64,000 nucleotides of DNA, taken from NCBI RefSeq assembly GCF_021432385.1, contig NZ_JAEACT010000003.1, positions 310,001 through 374,000 of the forward strand. Reading direction: 5' to 3'. The notes under the pieces are model-generated. The model searched no databases. It saw nothing but the letters and a program-made list of their open reading frames with translations, and was not told the DNA's origin. Positions within the stretch are counted from its first letter, which is position 1. Each line of letters starts with the position of its first letter. This DNA comes from Clostridium hydrogenum (lineage in GTDB: Bacteria; Bacillota; Clostridia; Clostridiales; Clostridiaceae). The translations under genes were made by a program, and so were the position numbers. This document shows positions 28,254 to 36,855 of this stretch, piece by piece.

Positions 28254-30572
28254 CTATTCATCTATAAGCTCATTTGGCTTAGCATTTTTTATTGAATAAC
28301 TACATGCAAATACTATTAATAATACTAAGATGAACATGCTGATTGATAAAATTTCTATAATGCTCCATGATATCATAAGTCCATCTAATCCATTTAGCAT
28401 AACTTCAATAATCTGCCTTGAAAAAAGCAAATTCAAAATAATCGATATTACGCTTCCAAATACCGTTAATATAATTATTCTACATAAATACCTATTTCTT
28501 ATTTCCTTTGTTGTAAAGCCAAGTGCCTTCATTATTCCAAAATTTTTTCTATTATCTCTAATATCCATTATAATTATATTAAAGATTATTATTATTGAAA
28601 AAATTGCAAATGAAATAACAAGTAAATAAACAATTGGTAATGTTATACTTGAAATTGAATTAATTGCACTCCTACCCATTGGATCAATGTCATCAATAGA
28701 AATATATGAGAACTTACTTTTCATATCTTCTTCAAATTTTGAGGTACTATAATTGCCTTTGAGATTTACATATATTCTATAGACATTATAAGCATCTTTT
28801 CCTTTTTCAATTCCATGATTCAATATACGCATGCTGTATCCATTATTCATCATGCTGTTAAAGGAACCTGATATTAAATAAGTATTTTTTTTATTATTAA
28901 CCGTGAGATCAATATAATCTCCAACAGATAAATTTGAATCCTGCAGTATTTCTTTAGATACACTAACTTCATTAGCTGATGTTGGATTATGCCCATTTGA
29001 AATACTAAATTTCATATTATCATCATAAGAATTCAGTGCCATCACTGCATATCCACTATTTTTTATATGATATTTTTCTGTATTTAATTTAACATTGCCT
29101 GCTAGTATTGAACCATAATTATAATTTTGAACCCTTTTATCTTTCTTAATTTTATTTAACACTGCTTCTATTTTTTCTTTATTAATTGTATCATCAAAAC
29201 TTATAATCATACGGCTTTTAGGCATTCCAACCCATACATTTAAGTTGTCCTTCATTTTAGAAAATGTCATTCCTAAGTTTCCAAATAGCAGCATTAAGCT
29301 TAAAGATACCATTAAACTTATTGTTATATAAATCGCAGACTTTTTATATTTAAATATATCATTTATCCCTAAAGCTAAAGGTGAAACGCTATTTTTTATA
29401 AGCGATTTTTTTAGTTTTTTTCTAGAAGATGTAATACCTGTACTAATTGCTTTTACCGGTGAAATTTTATTTGTTCTCCTGATTACAAAATACAAATTTA
29501 AAGTTACTATTAAAGTAAATAAGATTATTGTAAGTAAAATAATTTTAAAATTAATATCAACGCTAGTAAAATTACCTACATACTTTAAGGCATTTGCCGC
29601 TGTGTGATTTAATATTGGAATACTACTTAGTGCTCCCAAAATACTTCCGGCAACTACAATAAAAAAATATCCTAAAATATAAAATTTAAATATTTGTTTT
29701 TTTGAGAATCCCAGTGCTTTATATATTCCAATTGATTTGTATTCTTTTAAAATATTGTTCCATATAATAAATCTTATAATGAATACCGCAGCAACAAATA
29801 CAAGCAATGCAGCAAAACTAGTAATCCCACCCATTAATGATGCAACATAGGTTGCACTTGTTATAAGAGTAGTTTTATCAAACACTTCTGAGATACCTGC
29901 ATTATCAGCCAAACTATTTTCTAATCTCAAAAAATCAGCATTTCTTTTTGTATTTATAAAAATAGATTTTCCTTTTGCAAGTGATACAAAATCCTTATTA
30001 TTTTCTTTACTTGTATACAAAATTATTACTCCCATCATTGGTGATGGCTGAAGTGAATCATTTACTAGTGAAGTGACTTTTAAATTAATGAATTTATTAT
30101 TTACTTTAAACTTCAAGCTATCTCCAAGAGATATTTTATTATCATCTGCAAACAGCTTAGTAATCCAAATCTCTCCTTTTCCAGGATGATTGCTGCCATT
30201 TAAAGCTTTTATTTTATTTAGCCCATAAGGTACACCTTTATAATTTTCTAAAGGTATTAAACTGTAATTTGAAATTTTTAGCTTTTTATTATTATAATAA
30301 ATGTTATTTCCCGAACTAAAATTATCTAAAAACTTAACTTCTTTTATTTTTGTACTATTTTGACACCATTTAATCACACCATTTTCACAACCGGGATTAG
30401 CATTAATTGTAAATATGTTGTAGTATTTGTCATTAGCATAATATTTATCAGTATAATTATTAACAGATGTTATAATTGATGCTCCACTTGCAAATATCAT
30501 TGCTGAAATAAATAGAAGCATTCCAATTAAAAAACACTGGAGTTTTTTCTTTTTTAGCTTTTTAAGCCACAT
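28254..30572 (-). CDS. ABC transporter permease with two FtsX domains
   Basis: 772 residues. TM1 about 12-33 is followed by a large extracytoplasmic domain of about 210 residues. Three TMs follow (about 245-375), then a further TM near 420 with a second extracytoplasmic domain, and three TMs at the end (about 645-765). The repeated motif of a TM followed by a KALGF segment (YKALGFSKKQIFK; MKALGFTTKEIRN) marks the two FtsX domains. This is the MacB/YtrF-like mechanotransmission design and not the ten-TM BceB type. It is first in the operon with its ATPase, response regulator and kinase. Export of, or resistance to, peptides or lipids is likely but the substrate is not identifiable. Confidence 0.9.
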   Translation of the reverse strand: MWLKKLKKKKLQCFLIGMLLFISAMIFASGASIITSVNNYTDKYYANDKYYNIFTINANPGCENGVIKWCQNSTKIKEVKFLDNFSSGNNIYYNNKKLKISNYSLIPLENYKGVPYGLNKIKALNGSNHPGKGEIWITKLFADDNKISLGDSLKFKVNNKFINLKVTSLVNDSLQPSPMMGVIILYTSKENNKDFVSLAKGKSIFINTKRNADFLRLENSLADNAGISEVFDKTTLITSATYVASLMGGITSFAALLVFVAAVFIIRFIIWNNILKEYKSIGIYKALGFSKKQIFKFYILGYFFIVVAGSILGALSSIPILNHTAANALKYVGNFTSVDINFKIILLTIILFTLIVTLNLYFVIRRTNKISPVKAISTGITSSRKKLKKSLIKNSVSPLALGINDIFKYKKSAIYITISLMVSLSLMLLFGNLGMTFSKMKDNLNVWVGMPKSRMIISFDDTINKEKIEAVLNKIKKDKRVQNYNYGSILAGNVKLNTEKYHIKNSGYAVMALNSYDDNMKFSISNGHNPTSANEVSVSKEILQDSNLSVGDYIDLTVNNKKNTYLISGSFNSMMNNGYSMRILNHGIEKGKDAYNVYRIYVNLKGNYSTSKFEEDMKSKFSYISIDDIDPMGRSAINSISSITLPIVYLLVISFAIFSIIIIFNIIIMDIRDNRKNFGIMKALGFTTKEIRNRYLCRIIILTVFGSVISIILNLLFSRQIIEVMLNGLDGLMISWSIIEILSISMFILVLLIVFACSYSIKNAKPNELIDE

Positions 30573-30703
30573 ATATCATCATCCTTTCTTTAATTTTATA
30601 CTAACGCATAAAAATTAAAGAAATATAGTTAAATTCTTAATGAAATCTTACAATATTTTAAATATATATTACTATTAAAATTTTCTTTGACTAAAGATAT
30701 ACC

Positions 30704-30793
30704 ACTGTGAAACTTAAAATTTATTTGTACCAAAATTCCGTCTTCTGGACATTATGGTGCACATAAATTTTAATAGTTGAACTGGTATATTTA
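30704..30793. repeat. Family A palindrome, copy A2
   Basis: AGATATACCACTGTGAAACTT ... AATTCCGTCTTCTGGACATTATGG ... AGTTGAACTGGTATATTT: outer arms pair and the centre matches A3 and A4. It lies in the 346-bp gap upstream of the ABC permease; the rest of the gap (30573-30703, 30794-30917) is AT-rich with nothing recognised. Confidence 0.8.
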
Positions 30794-30917
30794 TAAGAAA
30801 GATTTGGTATTAGAAAAAAGATGCAAAATGAAAAGCTAACTATGAATATATTAATTATCATAATTTATAGATAAACCACACTTTACTTCAAAATTCTAAT
30901 ATTTTAGATATGCCTAC

Positions 30918-31571
30918 TTATTTTAATGATTCTTGTATTTTAGAAAACTCTTGCACTAAGCATTTTTTATCTATTTCCTTATTATCAATAATGCTTTCAA
31001 TTATAAAATTTTGAAAAATATCTTGTGCTTTTTCATTCATATTTAAATCATTAATCATTTTCTCATAACTTTTATTGGTTTCTTGTGTTTCTTGTGTTTT
31101 TTTACTCATTTTTTTTATTAAATTTGATGCCATTTCTATATTGCTATTTTTAGGTGGAATAGGATATTTATATGGATCAGCTTCAAATTCACAGTTAATA
31201 TAATTTTTAACAAACCAGCATGTAATATTATAAATATTTCTGTGCATATTTAAGGCTTTTTCTAATTCCTTTTCTTCATCATCATGTGCCCCTGTAGCTC
31301 TAATTCTTCTAACCTTATTAAATATTCTATATATCTTACCTTTAAGTACCCCTTCGCTTTCTAGTTTCTTTAATCTTTCATCTTGAGTTATGGTATTCAA
31401 TAAACAATATCCTTCTAATTTACATATTTCTTTAGTTAGATTTTCAGTAAAACTTTTACCTTTAATAATTGCACTATGTGGGGATGTAAACACTATTTCG
31501 TCTAATTCTCTTACATAATTATTTAAATATCTATAGTTTTTATTTAAATAACTAAAAACATCACTTTCCAA
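30918..31571 (-). CDS. DUF4145-like protein of unknown function
   Basis: 217 residues if started at the TTG at 31571, which has GGAAGGGAGAG upstream; a longer frame to 31616 has no ribosome site. The central segment NKVRRIRATGAHDDEEKELEKALNMHRNIYNITCWFV resembles the DUF4145 helical domain often found at the N-terminus of type I restriction HsdR-like proteins and in stand-alone defence-related proteins. The C-terminal 80 residues are Lys/Gln/Glu-rich helices. No catalytic motif is visible and no restriction-modification gene is nearby, so it is an orphan. The family assignment is by motif memory only. Confidence 0.6.
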   Translation of the reverse strand: MESDVFSYLNKNYRYLNNYVRELDEIVFTSPHSAIIKGKSFTENLTKEICKLEGYCLLNTITQDERLKKLESEGVLKGKIYRIFNKVRRIRATGAHDDEEKELEKALNMHRNIYNITCWFVKNYINCEFEADPYKYPIPPKNSNIEMASNLIKKMSKKTQETQETNKSYEKMINDLNMNEKAQDIFQNFIIESIIDNKEIDKKCLVQEFSKIQESLK

Positions 31572-31769
31572 ATTGCAACTCTCCCTTCCTATCTCTTGTT
31601 CTGATTTCTTCATCAAGCATATATTCTTATTATACCACTAAAAAACCAACAAGATATTTTTATTACATTTATAATTTTATAGTTCTTAAAGATTCAATAG
31701 ATAAAATCAAGGTTAATCTGGGAGATTACATTTTATCGTGGACAATATTTATAGGTACAATACATTCCC

Positions 31770-32573
31770 CTAATCATCAATCAATTCTGAAATTTTTACA
31801 TTAGGATTTCTATATCTGCTCCTTTTTAATGTTTTGTTTCCCCACTGAATAGCCTGCTTAGGACACCATTCAATACATGCTGCACATTGCTCGCATTTAT
31901 GCTTCCAGGTAGGTTTATTTAGATCAAATTCTATATTACTTACAGGACATATTTTCTCACATAATCCGCATCCATTACACTTTTCATTAACCCAAAATTT
32001 TTCATCTCTCATATGTAAGTTATCCATTATTTTATCTGTGGTTTTAATAAACATTTTATCAATCACTATATCAAATACTAATTTACTTGTCTCCGGTTTT
32101 AATTCTTCTCTTTTTCTAATTAACTCGCATACCTTCTTTACCTTTTTCTCTTCCCTTGCAAATATTTTATTTTGTTTTTCTTTAATCTTTGTATTAAAAG
32201 CAAAAATATTACTACTGGGCATGCAAAATAAAAAACCTGATGAAAGTTTTGACTCTTTATACTTTAATATAGCATCTAATTTTACTAAAGCTTGGGCAGG
32301 TGCACCCGCATAAGTTGCTGCTGCAAAAACATAAGTGTCTCTACTTATATTAAGCTTTCTTACAAATTCATCCATTATAAGCGGCATACGACTATAATAT
32401 ACTGGAAAAACTATGCCTAAAAATTTTGATTTAATTTCCATTTCTTTTTCATTTCTAAATTGGCTAACTTTACATAATTGAAAATCTTCCATTCTACTCA
32501 CAATATCTTTAGCTACCTTTAAGCTGTTGCCAGTACCTGTAAAATATACTATTGCATTATTTTCTATTATCAT
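31770..32573 (-). CDS. EFR1-type flavodoxin-ferredoxin fusion protein
   Basis: 267 residues. The N-terminal flavodoxin-like part has the phosphate loop YFTGTGNSLKVAKDI and the segment GIVFPVYYSRMP. The C-terminal part has two 4Fe-4S motifs, CNGCGLCEKICPVSNI and CEQCAACIEWCPKQAI. Such cytoplasmic proteins are thought to shuttle electrons in anaerobes; the partner is unknown. AAAGGAG lies 10 nt before the ATG. A MerR-type regulator gene lies 74 bp upstream on the same strand, so the pair may form one operon responding to a metal or redox signal (inference). Confidence 0.9.
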   Translation of the reverse strand: MIIENNAIVYFTGTGNSLKVAKDIVSRMEDFQLCKVSQFRNEKEMEIKSKFLGIVFPVYYSRMPLIMDEFVRKLNISRDTYVFAAATYAGAPAQALVKLDAILKYKESKLSSGFLFCMPSSNIFAFNTKIKEKQNKIFAREEKKVKKVCELIRKREELKPETSKLVFDIVIDKMFIKTTDKIMDNLHMRDEKFWVNEKCNGCGLCEKICPVSNIEFDLNKPTWKHKCEQCAACIEWCPKQAIQWGNKTLKRSRYRNPNVKISELIDD

Positions 32574-32647
32574 AAACCATATCTCCTTTAAAATTTCATT
32601 TGGCTACAATGATATGATAAACCTTATAGTATACTACAGAGTCAATA

Positions 32648-33055
32648 CTATTTTTCCAAAAGTTTTTGCACTTCACCGCAGCATTGCTTACCATTAGCTA
32701 ATATAAATTCACTTACCTTTTTAATCAATTGCTTAGTTTTATTAAGTTCCTCTATTTTTTTATCTATATCCTCCATCTTATCCTTAACTACACTTTGAAT
32801 ATTCTGAATATTGCCGCACCATATATCATCATAGGCTTTGCAAATCAATATCTTTATCTCCTTAAGTGAAAAGTCAAATTTTTTTAATATAAGTATAAAT
32901 TTAATTTTATCTATATCTTCTTTTAAGTATACTCTGTAACCATTTTCACTTCTTCTTGCCTCAGAAAGTAGCCCAATTTTTTCATAGTATCTTATAGTCT
33001 CTTTATTTATTTCTAGTTTTCTCGCTAATTCACTGATGCTATAACCATCTTTCAT
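32648..33055 (-). CDS. MerR-family regulator with metal-sensor-like cysteines
   Basis: 135 residues. The N-terminal winged helix is textbook MerR (YSISELARKLEINKETIRYYEKIGLLSEARRSENGYRVY...). A dimerisation coiled coil of about residues 85-118 follows. Cysteines at 72, 80, 125 and 126 fall close to where ZntR/MerR-type sensors place their metal ligands. This suggests metal or thiol sensing rather than drug binding. MerR proteins activate promoters with 19-20-bp spacers. It is upstream of and co-directional with the flavodoxin-ferredoxin gene. Confidence 0.88.
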   Translation of the reverse strand: MKDGYSISELARKLEINKETIRYYEKIGLLSEARRSENGYRVYLKEDIDKIKFILILKKFDFSLKEIKILICKAYDDIWCGNIQNIQSVVKDKMEDIDKKIEELNKTKQLIKKVSEFILANGKQCCGEVQKLLEK

Positions 33056-33083
33056 CCTTATTTCACCTCGTTTTATTGATATA

Positions 33084-33184
33084 AAGATAAACCACTTGAA
33101 ACTTCAAAATTAATTTGTATCAAAATGCCGTCTTCTGGGCATTTTGTTGCAAATTGATTTTGGTAGTTGAACTGGTTTATCTAT
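33084..33184. repeat. Family A palindrome, copy A3
   Basis: AAGATAAACCACTTGAAACTT ... AAAATGCCGTCTTCTGGGCATTTTG ... AGTTGAACTGGTTTATCT, about 100 bp with paired arms. It is the clearest member and matches A4 in reverse orientation. Confidence 0.85.
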
Positions 33185-33195
33185 AACTTTTTTTT

Positions 33196-33247
33196 AAGCT
33201 ATGTTTTAAATAAGTGTTGATTTTCACACTTATTTAAAACATAGCCT
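33196..33247. repeat. Family D hairpin, copy D1
   Basis: GCTATGTTTTAAATAAGTGT and its perfect complement flank an 8-nt loop TGATTTTC. It follows the DUF2207 gene on the minus strand and can serve as its terminator. The loop is the reverse complement of the D3 loop at 49147. Confidence 0.85.
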
Positions 33248-33269
33248 CCTTTAGTATACTTAGCTATTT

Positions 33270-34862
33270 TTAAAAAGCACTTCCGCCTCCACCGCCCCCA
33301 AGGTTTCCACCTGAGCCACCAGAGAAATTTCCCGATGAACTATCACTATTACTACCACTGTTATTCATATTAAAATCATCAGTATAAGTAGTAGTATAAT
33401 AACTCAAGAACCAATAACTCATAAACATACTATTCTTGAATTCTGATGTATCCTTAAAATTATCAATAAAATTTTCTGAAACTTCAAGAGATATTGCATA
33501 TGGTAAAACTCTTTCATCTAATTTTTTATTTTGTTCATTAAGCTCACTGCTTCTAAAATCATCTAAATAATTACTAAATGCTTCCCATTTAAGCCTTTCA
33601 TTTTCATAGGTGTTAGTTAATATTTTCTTACCTTCTATGGTCGTATAAAAATTCATATTTTCTGCCTGATTTAAAATAAGCTTTTTCCAGTCAACGTATT
33701 TACTCATAAAGCTTAATTCACTGGATTTATCTTTCAATCTCTCCAAGCTAATACTGCCATTACTTACATATTTCTTTAGCCATTTTATTAAAAATTCTTC
33801 ATATCCCATAAGCATATTTTTATCATAAGCCTCATTTATTTTAAAACAAACTTTTGTAAAATCTTCTTCTGCAAAACCATTTTTAAGAAATTTTATTGCC
33901 CCCCTATTAGAAAGATAAATTATTTCAGCTAAAAAGTCTTTAGTATCAACTTCATTATTTACAAGTACACTTACTAGTGCTGGCGGTAAGGCATTTGGTA
34001 TTTCAAAGTAATATTTTTCTCTAAAAAATACATGTCCTTCTCTATAAGCTTTAATTGCTTTTTGTCTCTTTCTTCTTTTTAAATATATAAAGCTTGAAGT
34101 TAAAACTGCAATTATAAATATAACTAAGGAAGCAATCATTATATTTTTATTTCTTTCCCTTTGTTGTTTTTCATAATAAGCGTCCCTTTTCATATTTATA
34201 GTTTTTGAAGTATTAATCCATTCAGAAGGGAAATATGTACTTATTCCAATGAACTCATCTTTTCCCATGTTATTTAATTCCAATTTTATTGTTCTTTTAT
34301 TCTCTAAACTTGCTATTCCCCTTTTAGGACCTTCGCCGTAGTACTTAACTTTATTTGTTATATCTTCTGGTAAAGAAACAAATAGTGTTACTTTATTAAT
34401 TTTCACGTCTGAATCATTTTTGTAAAAGTCCCATTTAAATTCACCTAAATCAGAAAATTTTGTTACAGCATTTTTTATTGTATAATTTATTTTAAAATTT
34501 TTAGTTTCATTGCCACTTTTACTATATATTTTTATTTCAGTTGTATCTCCATCCTTATTAATCTCAGTAGTGCTTTTTTCATTAACTCCATTTTTATAAA
34601 CTTCTGCTGAAATATTTGCAAGTCCATCTGAACCATTTGTCCTTACTTCTCTTTTCATTCCATTAAAGCTTCCTTGAAAAACATAATCATGGCTTTCTGA
34701 AACTGCTATATCACCATTTTCTTTAACCTCAGCATTTATAACTATATTAGAAATATAATAATCACCCGATGAAGCAAGCACCTTTTGTGGAATTAACTGT
34801 GATAAAAATACCATTAACAAAATAAGAGATAAACTTTGTATGATTTTATGAAATTTAGACAT
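33270..34862 (-). CDS. DUF2207-type predicted membrane protein
   Basis: 530 residues: signal peptide (about 1-30), an extracytoplasmic beta-rich DUF2207 domain (about 33-225; VINAEVKENGDIAVSESHDYVFQGSFNGMKREV), one TM at about 243-262 (IMIASLVIFIIAVLTSSFIYL) followed by a basic stop-transfer RRKRQK, and a cytoplasmic region of about 250 residues. It ends in a Gly/Ser/Asn run with GGGGGGSAF, typical of this family. The function is unknown; the family is widespread in Firmicutes and often linked to envelope genes. A functionally similar Gly-rich membrane protein lies at 48100. Confidence 0.85.
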   Translation of the reverse strand: MSKFHKIIQSLSLILLMVFLSQLIPQKVLASSGDYYISNIVINAEVKENGDIAVSESHDYVFQGSFNGMKREVRTNGSDGLANISAEVYKNGVNEKSTTEINKDGDTTEIKIYSKSGNETKNFKINYTIKNAVTKFSDLGEFKWDFYKNDSDVKINKVTLFVSLPEDITNKVKYYGEGPKRGIASLENKRTIKLELNNMGKDEFIGISTYFPSEWINTSKTINMKRDAYYEKQQRERNKNIMIASLVIFIIAVLTSSFIYLKRRKRQKAIKAYREGHVFFREKYYFEIPNALPPALVSVLVNNEVDTKDFLAEIIYLSNRGAIKFLKNGFAEEDFTKVCFKINEAYDKNMLMGYEEFLIKWLKKYVSNGSISLERLKDKSSELSFMSKYVDWKKLILNQAENMNFYTTIEGKKILTNTYENERLKWEAFSNYLDDFRSSELNEQNKKLDERVLPYAISLEVSENFIDNFKDTSEFKNSMFMSYWFLSYYTTTYTDDFNMNNSGSNSDSSSGNFSGGSGGNLGGGGGGSAF

Positions 34863-34949
34863 AAAAATTCTCCTTTCATATTATATATTTACATTTTATC
34901 ATATGCGGAGGAGAATTATAAAATTCTTTGTAATCTTTGTTTCAAAGTA

Positions 34950-35013
34950 AAAAGTACAGTGACGGATGATTTTCTTCCGTTTCACTACAGAAAATCTTAT
35001 AACTTATTTTTAA
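34950..35013. repeat. Truncated family C element (left half, C5)
   Basis: AAAGTACAGTGACGGATGATT ... CTACAGAAAATCTTATAAC matches the left half of C2 (20427) and then stops where palindrome B1 begins. No right half is present. It lies in the 469-bp gap 34863-35331, which holds only this fragment and B1. Confidence 0.75.
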
Positions 35014-35014
35014 A

Positions 35015-35325
35015 TATATTGTGAAATAAAGATGTAGTTAGATTAATCAAATAACCTTTGACAGGTGTAGTGAAAAAATGATATTAGGGAACAGTGGCGA
35101 AAAAATTTCTAAAATAAAATTGTATAAAACTTAGTGGGAAATTCTTCAAAGCTTTAGAACTTTAGATTGTCTGAACATCTTTTTGCGAGTTATCGAAAGT
35201 TCTTAAGCTTTGAAAAATTTGCCGCTTAGTTTTATTAATTTTATTTAGGATTTTGAGCCGCTATTCACTAACATCATTTTTCTACACCTGTCAAAGGTTA
35301 TTTGATTTTGCACTGCACTTTGTTT
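35015..35325 (+). repeat. Family B structured palindrome, copy B1
   Basis: The outer arms carry AAATAACCTTTGACAGGTGTAG and its complement. The core arms are AAATAAAATT / AATTTTATTT, and the stem AGAACTTT / AAAGTTCT lies just below the apical loop at 35166-35193 (ATTGTCTGAACATC...GCGAGTTAT). The whole 311 bp can fold as one long interrupted hairpin. It sits directly after the dehydrogenase gene. Confidence 0.85.
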
Positions 35326-35331
35326 CTCTGC

Positions 35332-36405
35332 CTATTCATTTAAGCTTTCCAGTTCCATCATTGCTTCATAAATCATTTCTCTTGTTATTTTATAAGGAAC
35401 ATGTTTTATATCTCCTGTTTCCATTGCCTTATCAAGTACTTTATCAAGATCCTTTTCTTCAACTTCAATATCGGCTAATTTTGTTGGAAGTCCAAGACTT
35501 TTATTAAATTTATAAACTCTGTTACGCTCTTCATATTGTTTATCACATGTGAGCATAACCAAGACACCATATGAAACTACTTCTCCATGGAAATGATTCT
35601 TTTCTATATTTTCCAATGTAGTGCATCCATAATATACAGAATGCGCAAGACAGCTGTTATAATCATTTATTACAAAAACTGATACAAGCCCTGTAGTAAT
35701 TATTATATTAAGCACTACTTGCTCTAGTTCGTAAGAAACTTTATTATTTTTAACATCTTCATAAGCTTTTTTTCCATACTTTAAAAGCGGTTCCACACAA
35801 TTACGGCTTATATCCACACCCAAAAGATTAGTATGATCAAGTTCATCTCCCCTTGAAGAAAATGTGCATTCATACTCTTTTGACAAGGCATCACCGATTC
35901 CAGCCCAAATAAAATGGTCTGGAGCTTCTGATATTATTTTAGTGTTAATAAAGCAATGGGATGCAGGCTTCTTTGGGAAATACAATTCTTTAAATACATG
36001 ATTTGCATCATAAATTACTGTAGTTGCTGTTACTGCTGCACAATTTGAAGCTATTGTTGGAAACACAAATAATGCTTGTCCTGTTTGATCGCACATAGTC
36101 TTACTTGTATCAACACTTCTTCCACCGCCAACTGCAAATACCATATCTGCACTTGCAACTACTTGATTTTTTTTCAGCATTTCTACATTTTCATATGAAG
36201 AATCTCCTCCAAACCATACAAAATCCAATATTTCTATATCTGAGCCTTTAATACCATCCAAAAGCGCTTCTTTTGCTTTTGCCATTGCTGTTTTTCCCCC
36301 AATTACTACCGCTTTCTTTCCATATGTCCTACAAATCTTAGGAATTTCTTTATAAACTTCTTCTCCTACACTATAGCTTGGTAAAAATACACTGTAATTA
36401 CTCAT
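35332..36405 (-). CDS. Iron-containing alcohol/2-oxoacid dehydrogenase (GldA/HcxA-like), T-box controlled
   Basis: 357 residues with the group III (iron-type) dehydrogenase fold. The NAD-binding glycine motif is FAVGGGRSVDTSKT. Metal ligands are likely Asp in WAGIGDALSKEYE, His in NSCLAHSVYYG and His in NHFHGEVVSYGV. The closest type I recognise is the glycerol dehydrogenase/hydroxycarboxylate dehydrogenase A (YbdH) branch, which reduces 2-oxoacids such as 2-oxobutyrate. The T-box leader upstream makes an amino-acid-linked 2-oxoacid substrate more plausible than glycerol (inference). GGGGG precedes the ATG. It is monocistronic, ended by palindrome B1, with an insertion sequence abutting its promoter. 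Confidence 0.88.
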   Translation of the reverse strand: MSNYSVFLPSYSVGEEVYKEIPKICRTYGKKAVVIGGKTAMAKAKEALLDGIKGSDIEILDFVWFGGDSSYENVEMLKKNQVVASADMVFAVGGGRSVDTSKTMCDQTGQALFVFPTIASNCAAVTATTVIYDANHVFKELYFPKKPASHCFINTKIISEAPDHFIWAGIGDALSKEYECTFSSRGDELDHTNLLGVDISRNCVEPLLKYGKKAYEDVKNNKVSYELEQVVLNIIITTGLVSVFVINDYNSCLAHSVYYGCTTLENIEKNHFHGEVVSYGVLVMLTCDKQYEERNRVYKFNKSLGLPTKLADIEVEEKDLDKVLDKAMETGDIKHVPYKITREMIYEAMMELESLNE

Positions 36406-36506
36406 TTCTTTGCCCCCTAATTATTTATCTTAATTAAAATTACATATAAGGCATATTAAAACTATCTCTCAATTTGGATTTATTATTTTTTTAATATGTC
36501 TAAAAT

Positions 36507-36795
36507 AAAAAAGACCCTGTCTCATTTTTTAGAGACAAAGTCTTAAACTTGCGGTACCACTCTATTTGCTACTTAAAAAGTAACCTCTCAAAATATCTAC
36601 GGGAAATCCCTTTAATATTTGGCAATATAACGGTTGCTACCGATCACACTTACACAATAATACTATCTTCAGTGGACTACTCATGAGTGATTTTCAACTC
36701 TTTCACAAATCCTATCTCCCAGCAAATAATAGGTCTCTTACAAAATGCTCCAAAGTCTACTTTTCTCAATCTACGCATTTATCCTTTAACTTGTT
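36507..36795 (-). promoter_or_regulatory. T-box riboswitch leader with terminator
   Basis: On the minus strand the leader shows the Stem I elements AAAGTAG and AGAGACC and a distal hairpin. These are followed by a Stem I 3' side ending CACTCATGAGTAG, the T-box AGAGTGGTACCGCA at 36550-36563, and a terminator (36511-36544, GACTTTGTCTC / GAGACAGGGTC then U-run). The base after UGG is U, so the tRNA discriminator should be A. By analogy of spacing to the CACTC motif, the specifier could be GAG (Glu), but I cannot fix it without folding. Amino-acid starvation should allow readthrough into the dehydrogenase. Confidence 0.88.
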
Positions 36796-36799
36796 AACA

Positions 36800-36828
36800 A
36801 TTATATTCCTCATTTTTTATACTGTCAA
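36800..36828 (-). promoter_or_regulatory. Consensus sigma-A promoter of the T-box gene
   Basis: Minus strand TTGACA (36828-36823), exactly 17 bp, then TATAAT (36805-36800). The match to consensus is perfect. The insertion sequence target duplication starts at the next base upstream of the -35. Confidence 0.88.
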
Positions 36829-36855
36829 GAATTTAATTAATATTTTATCTAAATT
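36829..36855. repeat. Target-site duplication, left copy (27 bp)
   Basis: GAATTTAATTAATATTTTAT plus CTAAATT is identical to 38502-38528 on the other side of the element. Confidence 0.88.
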
